Assembly: GCA_945860385.1 (NCBI GenBank)
Contig: CAMAQD010000009.1
Coordinates: 62,001 to 126,000 of the forward strand
From: Flavobacterium psychrophilum
Lineage (GTDB): Bacteria; Bacteroidota; Bacteroidia; Flavobacteriales; Flavobacteriaceae
Direction: 5' to 3'
DNA: 64,000 nt
Made by a program: the position numbers and the translations under genes. The notes beneath the pieces are model-generated. The model had not been told where the DNA came from. It ran no database searches and saw only the letters and a list, made by a program, of their open reading frames with translations. Positions 46,703 through 54,897 of the stretch are shown in pieces. Numbering within the stretch: the first letter of the stretch is position 1; every line of letters begins with the position of its first letter.

Positions 46703-47989
46703 ATGTTGTATCAAAGAAGCAGTCAGCTTTTTGCTGAAGCAGAAAAAGTAATTCCCGGTGGAGTAAATTCACCAGTTCGGGCCTTCAAAGCGGTAGGAGG
46801 AACGCCAATTTTCGTCAAAAGTGCCAAAGGAGCTTATCTCTTTGACGAAGACGGAAACAAATTAATAGATTATATCAATTCTTGGGGACCAATGATTCTG
46901 GGTCACTCTTTTCAACCCGTAGTTGATGCCGTAATTGAAAAAGCCAAACTAGGAACTTCGTTTGGAATGCCAACCGAATTAGAAACTCAAATCGCAGCAT
47001 TAGCGGTTTCGATGGTGCCAAATATTGACAAAATACGTTTTGTGAATTCAGGAACCGAAGCATGTATGAGCGCCATCCGATTGGCCCGTGGATTTACCAA
47101 AAAAGATAAAATAATAAAATTTGCCGGATGTTATCACGGTCATTCCGATTCGTTTTTGATACAGGCAGGAAGCGGAGCCATTACTTTTGGTTCGCCAAAT
47201 AGTCCCGGAGTTACCGCTGGAACTGCAAAAGATACTTTGCTAGCAAAATACAATGATTTAGAAAATGTAGCCCTTTTAATCGAAGCCAATAAAAACGAAA
47301 TTGCAGCCATAATTGTAGAACCAGTTGCTGGAAATATGGGTTGTATTCCACCAAATAAAGGATTTCTGGAAGGCTTGCGCCAATTGTGTACAGACAATGG
47401 AATTCTTTTAATTTTCGATGAAGTAATGACAGGATTCCGATTGGCTAGAGGTGGAGTTCAGGAATTATTCAACATCAAAGCGGATATAGTTTGCTTCGGA
47501 AAAGTAATTGGTGGCGGTTTACCGGTAGGAGCTTTTGCGGCGAGAAACGAAATAATGAATTATTTAGCACCACTTGGACCAGTGTATCAAGCGGGAACTT
47601 TATCTGGAAATCCTTTGGCAATGGCAGCTGGATTAGCAATGTTGCAAGCATTGGATTCTGATCGAGAAATTTTCAAAAGATTAGAAGAAAAAACAGGGTA
47701 TTTGGCCGCTGGAATTGATAAAGTTCTTAAAGCAAATAAAGTAAATTTCACTATTAACCAAATTGGTTCGATGATTTCAGTGCATTTTGCCGAAACTCCA
47801 GTCGTAGATTTTCAATCTGCTGCAAAAGGAGACAATGAAACTTTTAAAAAATTCTTCCACGGATTATTAAATGAGGGAATTTACATTGCACCATCAGCTT
47901 ATGAAACTTGGTTTATCACCGACGCGCTTACTTATGACGACTTAGATTTTACCATTCGAGTAATAGATAAAGTATCAAAAACATTTTAG
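46703..47989 (+). CDS. hemL: glutamate-1-semialdehyde 2,1-aminomutase
   Basis: 428 residues, standard length. A class III PLP aminotransferase-fold enzyme forming 5-aminolevulinate in tetrapyrrole synthesis. The signature [17 protein letters not shown] is near the N-terminus. [18 protein letters not shown] and [14 protein letters not shown] are aminotransferase motifs, and the PLP lysine is in [14 protein letters not shown] near residue 268. It follows the glucosaminidase by 5 bp. A shared transcript with the desulfhydrase and glucosaminidase is likely, though the link looks incidental. Confidence 0.97.
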   Translation: MLYQRSSQLFAEAEKVIPGGVNSPVRAFKAVGGTPIFVKSAKGAYLFDEDGNKLIDYINSWGPMILGHSFQPVVDAVIEKAKLGTSFGMPTELETQIAALAVSMVPNIDKIRFVNSGTEACMSAIRLARGFTKKDKIIKFAGCYHGHSDSFLIQAGSGAITFGSPNSPGVTAGTAKDTLLAKYNDLENVALLIEANKNEIAAIIVEPVAGNMGCIPPNKGFLEGLRQLCTDNGILLIFDEVMTGFRLARGGVQELFNIKADIVCFGKVIGGGLPVGAFAARNEIMNYLAPLGPVYQAGTLSGNPLAMAAGLAMLQALDSDREIFKRLEEKTGYLAAGIDKVLKANKVNFTINQIGSMISVHFAETPVVDFQSAAKGDNETFKKFFHGLLNEGIYIAPSAYETWFITDALTYDDLDFTIRVIDKVSKTF

Positions 47990-48007
47990 TAATTATTGGA
48001 CATAAAA

Positions 48008-48034
48008 AAACTTCCGGTAACCAGCCGGAAGTTT
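48008..48034. terminator. terminator between hemL and the Spy-like gene
   Basis: AAACTTCCGG/CCGGAAGTTT stem with a 7-nt loop. The T-run lies on the minus-strand side, so it best terminates the 48068-48526 gene, with hemL also ending there. Confidence 0.7.
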
Positions 48035-48067
48035 AACAAACTAACCAATTCAACTAACTATTATAAT

Positions 48068-48526
48068 TTAACCTTGTCTTTTTCCTTGAGGTTTACCTTG
48101 TCTTTTTCCCTGGAATTTACCATTGCGATTCTCTTGATGCTCTTCTTTTAGTGAAGTCCATTTGTCAAATTGTTTTGCATTAAGAATTTTTTCCATTCTT
48201 TTTTTAGTAGCAATTTGTTCGTCAAGCATTTTCATTTGCATGGCAAATCGTTCATCTTTTGTAGGTGGAACACCTTTTTCTTTCATTAATTTCATCTCAG
48301 CTTTATGAGACTCCATTTTAGCTATTTTATCTGAGATAATGGAGCTCATTTCTTTTTGTTGCGAGTCATTCAAATCCAATTCTAAAGTCATTTTTTTTAA
48401 CATTAATTGACTTTTTTGTTCTGGAGTAAATTGCTCCATTTCATTTCCTTGATGCTTTCTGCTTCTTTCTTGTGCTATCATAGTTGTCCCAACTATTAAT
48501 AATGCCAAAACAAATAATCTTTTCAT
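48068..48526 (-). CDS. Spy/CpxP-like periplasmic protein with repetitive C-terminus
   Basis: 152 residues. Signal peptide MKRLFVLALLIVGTTMIAQ. Helical core with FTPEQKSQLMLKKMTLELDL and a long Met/Lys-rich helix (MESHKAEMKLMKEKG, FAMQMKMLDEQ), the pattern of LTxxQ helix-hook proteins that bind metal or misfolded proteins. The last 20 residues repeat QGKxQGK. Divergent from the copper-like cluster at 48650, which supports a metal-stress role. Confidence 0.75.
   Translation of the reverse strand: MKRLFVLALLIVGTTMIAQERSRKHQGNEMEQFTPEQKSQLMLKKMTLELDLNDSQQKEMSSIISDKIAKMESHKAEMKLMKEKGVPPTKDERFAMQMKMLDEQIATKKRMEKILNAKQFDKWTSLKEEHQENRNGKFQGKRQGKPQGKRQG
48072..48119. repeat. two tandem copies of a 24-bp unit inside the Spy-like gene
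   Basis: 48072-48095 and 48096-48119 differ at four positions and encode the QGKR/QGKP tail repeats. Probably replication slippage. Confidence 0.75.
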
Positions 48527-48637
48527 TTTTATTATATTTTTTAAGTTATAGTGATAAGACTTGGATATGTTTTAAAGGTTTAGTCTTTAACAAAAAATTA
48601 TTATATTAAAAAATCATCATAATTTTAATCGGAGTCC

Positions 48638-48645
48638 TATATTTG
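48638..48645 (+). promoter_or_regulatory. -7 box upstream of 48650 gene
   Basis: TATATTTG, start predicted near 48650. This coincides with the GTG codon of the gene, so the message may be leaderless or the real start lies at the in-frame ATG 48683. Confidence 0.45.
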
Positions 48646-48649
48646 CACT

Positions 48650-49024
48650 GTGAAAAAGATATTATTCCTTTTAGCGTTGATTATGTTACTAAAACCGGTG
48701 CTTCCGGTTATAGACTATGTCGTTAATTATGAATATATTTCTAAAGTGCTTTGTATAAATAAAGCCAAGCCTAAACTGCAATGTAATGGTAAATGCCATT
48801 TAATGAAGGAATTGGCAAAAACCTCTGAAACCGAAACTCCTATTTCTTCCAATAAGAAAACCGTTTCCCGTGAACTAGAAGTATTGTTTTTTGAGGAAAT
48901 CAATTCATTCAAAATTACATCCATTTTTTTTGATAAAAAACAAATAGTAAATAATAACTATTCTGACTTATACTACTATTTGAATAGTGATTCTGTTTTT
49001 CGACCTCCCATTTTCATTTCTTAA
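48650..49024 (+). CDS. small membrane protein with CxxxxxxxxxCxxxCH motif, copper-cluster associated
   Basis: 124 residues from GTG at 48650. The in-frame ATG at 48683 would remove most of the hydrophobic leader (ILFLLALIMLLKPVLPVIDY). Cys35, Cys45, Cys49 and His50 lie in VLCINKAKPKLQCNGKCHLM, a likely metal-binding loop. The C-terminal half is unremarkable. Small proteins of this kind precede a YtkA-like lipoprotein and a TonB receptor in Flavobacteria. A copper-related role is inferred. Confidence 0.65.
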   Translation: MKKILFLLALIMLLKPVLPVIDYVVNYEYISKVLCINKAKPKLQCNGKCHLMKELAKTSETETPISSNKKTVSRELEVLFFEEINSFKITSIFFDKKQIVNNNYSDLYYYLNSDSVFRPPIFIS

Positions 49025-49106
49025 TTTTTCAACTTTTTTACAACTATTTATTCGATGAAACTTTCATCGAAAGTACTTTTATTATCAAATTTTAAAAAAT
49101 AAAAAA

Positions 49107-49943
49107 ATGAAATTTTTAAGAATATTACCATTGGTTTTACTAACCATTTTTGCTTCATGTTCAAATAATGATACCCCTGAAGTTAACGAATTAGATGGAT
49201 TGACCAAGTTCAAAGAGATTACAAACACCACGCATACCATTGAATTATACAAACATATGGGCGGTTTAGAGCAAGGATTTAATGAAATTGCACTAAAAAT
49301 CAAAGACAACGCAACCAATCAATACCTAAAAAATGCAACTGTTACTTGGATGCCAGTAATGCACATGGCGATGATGAACCATTCTTGTCCTAAATCACCA
49401 GTAACAAAAGTTTCTCCGGATGGTTTGGTTTATGAAGGATACATTGTTTTTCAAATGGCTCAAAACGCTACTGAATATTGGGATTTAAAAATAGATTATA
49501 CCATCAACGGAACTGCATATACAATGACTTCTGTTATTGATGTTCCAGCGTCGGCAAAGCAAAGAGTGACCACATTTACCGGTTCAGATAGCGTAAGATA
49601 TATTGTTGCTTATGTTGATCCGCATCATCCAAAAGTGGGTATCAATGATATGGTTGCTGGAGTATGGAAAATGCAGGACATGATGACTTTTCCAGTGGTT
49701 GATAATTTTAAATTGAAATTTGACCCAAGAATGCCAAGTATGGGAAATCATAGCTCACCTAATAATGTTGATGCAACACAAATACTCGCAGGGGATTTAT
49801 ACAGCGGAAAACTATCGTTGACTATGACGGGTTATTGGAAACTTAATTTACAATTAGTCAACGCTTTAGGAACTGTTCTAAAAGGCGAAACTATCACTGA
49901 TGCTGTTCCAGCTAGCAGTATTTACTTTGAAATAGAGTTTTAA
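49107..49943 (+). CDS. YtkA/FixH-like copper-binding lipoprotein
   Basis: 278 residues. Lipobox FASCS with Cys18. The first beta-sandwich contains VTWMPVMHMAMMNHSCP: Met82, Met85, His86, Met87, Met89, Met90, His92 and Cys94, a Met/His set typical of copper(I) sites. The second half has DPHHPKVGINDMVAGVW and KFDPRMPSMGNHSSP, again Met/His-rich. The position between the Cys-loop protein and a TonB receptor fits a periplasmic copper carrier. Copper is inferred from residues and context. Confidence 0.75.
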   Translation: MKFLRILPLVLLTIFASCSNNDTPEVNELDGLTKFKEITNTTHTIELYKHMGGLEQGFNEIALKIKDNATNQYLKNATVTWMPVMHMAMMNHSCPKSPVTKVSPDGLVYEGYIVFQMAQNATEYWDLKIDYTINGTAYTMTSVIDVPASAKQRVTTFTGSDSVRYIVAYVDPHHPKVGINDMVAGVWKMQDMMTFPVVDNFKLKFDPRMPSMGNHSSPNNVDATQILAGDLYSGKLSLTMTGYWKLNLQLVNALGTVLKGETITDAVPASSIYFEIEF

Positions 49944-50001
49944 TTAAAAATAAATCTTTGCCAAAGGATTCTACTTTGGCAAAGATAATTTTACATTTTT
50001 T

Positions 50002-52017
50002 ATGAAAAACTTAATACTTTTTATAGCGTTGTGCTTTTTCGTTCCCAAAATGAGTATTGCACAAGAAAAACCCGTTGATACAATTACTCCAAAGGATTTA
50101 AAAGAAGTAATTGTCATTGGAAAAAAGGCACAACTGAATCAAAACCAAGTTAAGCCTCTAGCCACTATCGATGAATATTTGCAAAAGTCCACAAAAGTAG
50201 ATATGATTCGTCGAGGCAGTTATGCTTGGGAACCAATGATTAATAGCATGACTACTGAAAGAACTTTGGTAACTATTGATGGAATGCGCGTTTTTGGAGC
50301 TTGCACTGACAAAATGGATCCCATTACTTCTTATGTTGAGGTTTCTAATTTGTCCGAAGCGACTATAAAATCAGGGCAACAAGGTGCTTGTCACGGTGCT
50401 ACAATTGGTGGTTCTATTGATTTGCAACGAAATAGAAGTGGTTTCTCCGATTCAGGTTGGGACACTTCTTTGAATACTGGTTTTGAAACCAATAGTAAAC
50501 AAAAAATTATTGGTTCAGCCGTAAATTATGCCGAAAAATCGTTTTATGTAGATACCGATTTTATGTTTCGAGATGCTGAGAATTATACCGATGGGAAGAG
50601 TCAGGAAGTTTTGTTTTCGCAGTTTCAAAAATTCAATATTTCAGCAACTTCTGGGTTTGCTATTGATAAAAATAAATTGATAGAAGGTTCAATCATCTAC
50701 GATAAAGCGACAAATGTAGGTTATCCGGCTTTGCCAATGGATGTTTCTTTGGCCGAAGCATTGATCACTTCCCTAAAATATGAATATGTTCCTGAATCAA
50801 AAGAGATTGCCTCGGGGCTCGCAATTACAAACTGGGAAACCAAAATCTATTACAATACCATCACGCATAAAATGGATGACACCAAGCGACCTTCGGTTCC
50901 GATTCATATGGATATGCCGGGTTGGAGCGACACTTTTGGATTTTATTCTAAAGTAAAAGGCATTCTCAATAACCATCATTTTATTGCGGATTTGAATTCA
51001 TTTTACAATCGATCTGTTGCAGAAATGACCATGTATCCAGCAGATTCTAGCGAAAAATTGATGTTTATGTACACTTGGCCAGATGTGAAAACGTTTTACA
51101 CCGCCTTGTTTTTAGAAGATAATATTGCCCTGAATTGTCATTCGAGTTTAAAATTTTCGACAAGTTTAGCCAATCATTATAATCAGGTTGCTAGTGAGTT
51201 GGGTTTAGAAAGTTTGCAAATTTTTTATCCCAATATGAAAGATAGCAAAAACCGAATTTTACCGAGTATTTCTTCGAATTATTTCTATGATGAAAATGGT
51301 TTTTCGTATGGTTTTGGATTGGCGTACGGCGAACGAGCACCAACGGTTTCTGAGGGTTACGGATTTTATTTGTACAATAGTTTTGATATGTTTGATTACA
51401 TTGGAAACCCGGAATTAAAGAATGAAAATTCACTTGAAGGAAGTGTTTCTGTAGGCTGTAAAACTCAAAAATTTAGTGCAAAAATGTCGTCTTCCTATTT
51501 TCATATTTCCAATTATATTGTAGGGAAACCAGATCCCAGTTTGAGTACAATGACTATTGGCGCAAGCGGAGTAAAAATCTATAAAGCCCTTGATTATGCT
51601 ACAATTTTCAATGCCGATTTAAATCTGGAATACCAATTTTCGACTGATTTTAAATGGAAAGGACAATTGGTTTACAGCTACGGAAAAGATTTCGAAGACC
51701 AGAATTTGCCTTTCATAAGTCCGTTGCGTTATTTCTCTTCTTTAGATTACAAAAAAGGAAAATTTACCTCAGAAATTGCAGTTCAAGGAAACGCAACTCA
51801 AACGCAATTCAGTCTTTTTTATGGAGAAGATAGAACACCAGATTTTGCTATTTTGAATTTGAATGCAGGATATTCTTTTGCTTTTGAAAAAGTAAAATGC
51901 AATTTAAAAACGGGAATCGAAAATATTTTCGACACCTATTATTCGACTTTTTCAGATTGGAATAACATTCCCAGAAAAGGAAGGAATTTTTTTTTGAATC
52001 TGGCTTTTAACTATTAA
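50002..52017 (+). CDS. TonB-dependent receptor, OprC/NosA-like (copper)
   Basis: 671 residues. Signal peptide to about SIAQ. The plug has AWEPMINSMTTERTLVTIDG, then FGACTDKMDPITSYVEVSNL and IKSGQQGACHGATIGGS. The Cys-xxx-MDPxTSY loop is the pattern of the OprC/NosA copper channel family. The barrel ends RNFFLNLAFNY. There is no CarboxypepD domain, unlike other receptors here. Together with the two preceding genes it probably forms a copper uptake set. It overlaps the convergent nadB by 11 bp at the 3' end. Confidence 0.85.
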   Translation: MKNLILFIALCFFVPKMSIAQEKPVDTITPKDLKEVIVIGKKAQLNQNQVKPLATIDEYLQKSTKVDMIRRGSYAWEPMINSMTTERTLVTIDGMRVFGACTDKMDPITSYVEVSNLSEATIKSGQQGACHGATIGGSIDLQRNRSGFSDSGWDTSLNTGFETNSKQKIIGSAVNYAEKSFYVDTDFMFRDAENYTDGKSQEVLFSQFQKFNISATSGFAIDKNKLIEGSIIYDKATNVGYPALPMDVSLAEALITSLKYEYVPESKEIASGLAITNWETKIYYNTITHKMDDTKRPSVPIHMDMPGWSDTFGFYSKVKGILNNHHFIADLNSFYNRSVAEMTMYPADSSEKLMFMYTWPDVKTFYTALFLEDNIALNCHSSLKFSTSLANHYNQVASELGLESLQIFYPNMKDSKNRILPSISSNYFYDENGFSYGFGLAYGERAPTVSEGYGFYLYNSFDMFDYIGNPELKNENSLEGSVSVGCKTQKFSAKMSSSYFHISNYIVGKPDPSLSTMTIGASGVKIYKALDYATIFNADLNLEYQFSTDFKWKGQLVYSYGKDFEDQNLPFISPLRYFSSLDYKKGKFTSEIAVQGNATQTQFSLFYGEDRTPDFAILNLNAGYSFAFEKVKCNLKTGIENIFDTYYSTFSDWNNIPRKGRNFFLNLAFNY

Positions 52018-53533
52018 TCTTTACAAAACCACCACGATTTTCATCTCTTTCGATAGATTGCTCAACGATTAAAGTTCCAATAGTTATCAAATTTTGCAGC
52101 TCACACAAATCTGCATTAATTTGATAACTATTTATTTTTTCTTCGATTTCATTTTTCCAAAGCGTGAGTTTTTCTTTGGCTTTTAGCAAATCGTTATCAT
52201 TACGCACAATTCCAGCATTTTGACGCATCAAAAATTGTAATTCGGACTTTCTTTTGGCAACATAATCTGGATTGATTGCTGGTTTTGAAACCAATTTCCA
52301 ATCGGTTACTTTGCCTTCAAACTGGCTTTTGTCGAAAGAAGTCTTTGCTAAATAATTAAAGATTTTGTCCGAATAAACCAAGGCTTCTAATAAAGAATTT
52401 GATGCCAATCTGTTCGCTCCGTGCAAACCAGTTCTGGAACATTCGCCACAGGCAAATAAATTTTCGACAGATGTTTTTCCTGTTTTATCGACTACAATTC
52501 CACCACAAAGATAATGTTGGGCAGGAACTACAGGAATCCAATCTTTGGATAAATCTATTCCTTTCTTTTTACAATGGTTGTAAATCATCGGAAAATGTTT
52601 GATGAAAGCTTCCATATCTAAATGGGAACAATCGAGATAAACACATTCGTCGCCATATTTTTTGAGTTCTAAATCGATGCATTGAGAAACAATGTCGCGT
52701 GAAGCCAAATCGCCTCGAGCATCGTAATCGGGCATAAATCGATGCCCATTTTTCGTACGCAAATAGGCACCAAAACCACGAACAGCTTCCGAAATCAAGA
52801 AAGAAGTTCCAGTTGAAGCATCGTATAGAGCGGTGGGATGAAACTGAATAAATTCCATTTCTTTGATAGCAGCTTTGGCTCTGTAAGCCATTGCGATTCC
52901 GTCGCCAGTGGCAATCACGGGGTTTGTGGTATGGCCATAAAGATGACCAATTCCGCCAGTAGCAAGCAAGGTGAAATCGGATTGAAATGTTAGAATTTCA
53001 TTTGTTTTTTCGTCTAAAACATAAGCTCCCAAACAGTGATTATTTTCGGTAATTAAATCAATCGCTAAGTGATAATCTAAAACACTAATGTTTTCCTTTT
53101 GATGTACTTGATGCGAAATTGCACGCTGAATTTCTTGACCTGTTTGGTCTTTGTGATGCACGACTCTATTTTCTGAATGACCGCCTTCTTTGCCTAGATC
53201 TAAAGTTCCTTTACTATTTTCGTCAAATTTTGCTCCCCATTCAATCAATTCTTTTAATCGTTTTGGACCTTCGGTAATCACCATTCTCACCACTTCTTCA
53301 TCGCACATTCCGTCACCACAAATTAGGGTGTCTTCGATGTGTTTTTCGTAGGAATCCACAATTTTGTCGGTGACAATAGCAATGCCACCTTGAGCATATT
53401 TGGTATTGGATTCATCCGCATTTGCTTTGGTAACAATCGTTACTTTTTTATCTGGAAATTCCTCCGCAATTTTCAGTGCAAAGGTCAATCCAGCAACGCC
53501 AGAACCAATAATTAAGTAGTTTGTTTGGATCAT
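52007..53533 (-). CDS. nadB: L-aspartate oxidase
   Basis: 508 residues, FAD-dependent. It oxidises L-aspartate to iminoaspartate, the first step of quinolinate and NAD synthesis. FAD motif IGSGVAGLTFALK at the N-terminus; EFIQFHPTALYD and DARGDLASRDIVSQC mid-protein; CGGIVVDKTGKTSVENLFACGE late. Its ATG shares one base with the nadA stop (TAATG), so the two are coupled. The 3' end overlaps the convergent TonB receptor gene. Confidence 0.97.
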   Translation of the reverse strand: MIQTNYLIIGSGVAGLTFALKIAEEFPDKKVTIVTKANADESNTKYAQGGIAIVTDKIVDSYEKHIEDTLICGDGMCDEEVVRMVITEGPKRLKELIEWGAKFDENSKGTLDLGKEGGHSENRVVHHKDQTGQEIQRAISHQVHQKENISVLDYHLAIDLITENNHCLGAYVLDEKTNEILTFQSDFTLLATGGIGHLYGHTTNPVIATGDGIAMAYRAKAAIKEMEFIQFHPTALYDASTGTSFLISEAVRGFGAYLRTKNGHRFMPDYDARGDLASRDIVSQCIDLELKKYGDECVYLDCSHLDMEAFIKHFPMIYNHCKKKGIDLSKDWIPVVPAQHYLCGGIVVDKTGKTSVENLFACGECSRTGLHGANRLASNSLLEALVYSDKIFNYLAKTSFDKSQFEGKVTDWKLVSKPAINPDYVAKRKSELQFLMRQNAGIVRNDNDLLKAKEKLTLWKNEIEEKINSYQINADLCELQNLITIGTLIVEQSIERDENRGGFVKINS

Positions 53534-54462
53534 TATTTAGATAATTCAAGCATTCGTTCGATAGGAATTAATGCTTTTTTCATAATATCATCGGGAACTG
53601 AAATTTCAGGCGTTTCATTTAGCAAACAATCATGCACTTTTTGTAAAGTGTTCATTTTCATATAGGGACATTCGCTGCAAGCACAAGTGTTGTCCTCGTT
53701 TGAAGGTGCTGGAATTAATATTTTATCAGGAACTTCCTGTTTCATTTTGTGAAGAATACCAGCTTCGGTAGCGACGATAAATGTGTTGTTAGGATTTGTT
53801 TTTACATAATTAATCATCCCTGCAGTAGAACCAATATAGTTGGCCGTTTTTAGAATATGCGTTTCTGATTCGGGATGCGCAATAATCTGAGCATCTGGAT
53901 TTTTTTTGTATAAAGCAATGAGTTTGTCTAATGAAAAAGCTTCGTGAACCACACAAGCACCGTCCCAAAGCAACATTTCTCTTCCTGTTTGTTCCATTAC
54001 ATATTTACCTAAATTTTTATCTGGAGCAAATATGATGGGTTTGTCTTTTGGAATGGAATTTACGATTTTAACGGCATTTGCAGAAGTTACTACAATGTCA
54101 GTTAAAGCTTTAACCTCGGCAGAACAATTCACATAAGTGATGACAATATGGTCTGGATGTGCTTCGGTAAATTTTTTAAAATCTTCTGGAGGACAAGATT
54201 CAGCAAGTGAACAACCTGCTTTCAAATCTGGAAGAATTACTTTCTTGCTGGGATTTAATATTTTTGCCGTTTCGGCCATAAAATGAACTCCAGCAAAAAG
54301 GATAATATCGGCATCTACTTTCATCGCTTCCTGCGATAATCCTAAGCTATCGCCTACATAATCTGCTACATCCTGAATATCGGCTTCTTGATAATAATGC
54401 GCTAAAATAACCGCATTTTTCTCTTTCTTTAGATCTAATATTCGTTCTTTAAGATTTTTCAT
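53533..54462 (-). CDS. nadA: quinolinate synthase
   Basis: 309 residues from the ATG at 54462; a frame extending to 54555 adds a hydrophobic stretch outside the family and overlaps the promoter box. It condenses iminoaspartate with dihydroxyacetone phosphate to quinolinate, with a [4Fe-4S] cluster. Likely ligands are Cys84 (KAGCSLAES), Cys170 (GACVVHE) and one Cys of [11 protein letters not shown] (260, 262 or 265). A -7 box is at 54507-54514. Coupled to nadB. Confidence 0.97.
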   Translation of the reverse strand: MKNLKERILDLKKEKNAVILAHYYQEADIQDVADYVGDSLGLSQEAMKVDADIILFAGVHFMAETAKILNPSKKVILPDLKAGCSLAESCPPEDFKKFTEAHPDHIVITYVNCSAEVKALTDIVVTSANAVKIVNSIPKDKPIIFAPDKNLGKYVMEQTGREMLLWDGACVVHEAFSLDKLIALYKKNPDAQIIAHPESETHILKTANYIGSTAGMINYVKTNPNNTFIVATEAGILHKMKQEVPDKILIPAPSNEDNTCACSECPYMKMNTLQKVHDCLLNETPEISVPDDIMKKALIPIERMLELSK

Positions 54463-54506
54463 TCGGTAATTAATTTTGGCAATCCCTTTTTTAGACAATA
54501 TTTTTA

Positions 54507-54514
54507 CAAAGATA
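54507..54514 (-). promoter_or_regulatory. nadA -7 box
   Basis: The minus strand reads TATCTTTG, an exact TAnnTTTG box; start near 54501, 38 nt before the ATG. No clear -33 TTG. Confidence 0.5.
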
Positions 54515-54822
54515 CATATATTTAAAAACAAAAAATACTCTAAAATGCTACTCATTGCTGGTCTAACATATTAAAATTATTTTGTGGTTTTTCTACACAA
54601 ACTCGCCAGATGACTATCTTGTTACTCCAATTTACATCTATAAACTCCGTTAGAATTTCGCGAGTCTGCCCAAGAAAGATACAATTTGCGTAATCTTACT
54701 TTTGAAGCATCATAATTCGTGCCTAATTATATTAGAGGTTCGATTTATATTCAGTATTTCTGACCTACTTATAAGATTAAACGTATTATCGTCCCAAAGT
54801 ACTATTAAAGTCCTTTAAAGTA

Positions 54823-54834
54823 TGATATTTATCA
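54823..54834. promoter_or_regulatory. FNR/DNR-like site upstream of 54898
   Basis: TGAT-ATTT-ATCA, matching the TGAT-N4-ATCA core of FNR-type regulators. A -7-like box GATATTTG at 54858-54865 predicts a start near 54870. The site centre (54828.5) would then be at about -41, the classic class II activator position. Confidence 0.55.
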
Positions 54835-54897
54835 GTTTTTGTAATAAGTGCTTTTGCGATATTTGCATATTATACCATAAACAAATTATTTTAGCAA

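Larger units (their letters stand above)
54463..54897. other. 435-bp divergent regulatory region, nadA / 54898
   Basis: It contains the nadA promoter on the minus strand and the FNR-like site plus -7-like box for 54898 on the plus strand. Between them (about 54560-54780) no frame, RNA or repeat was recognised. Confidence 0.5.

Noticed and set aside
53533..54555. Longer NadA from 54555
   Set aside because: The extra 31 residues are hydrophobic, absent from the family and cover the promoter box.
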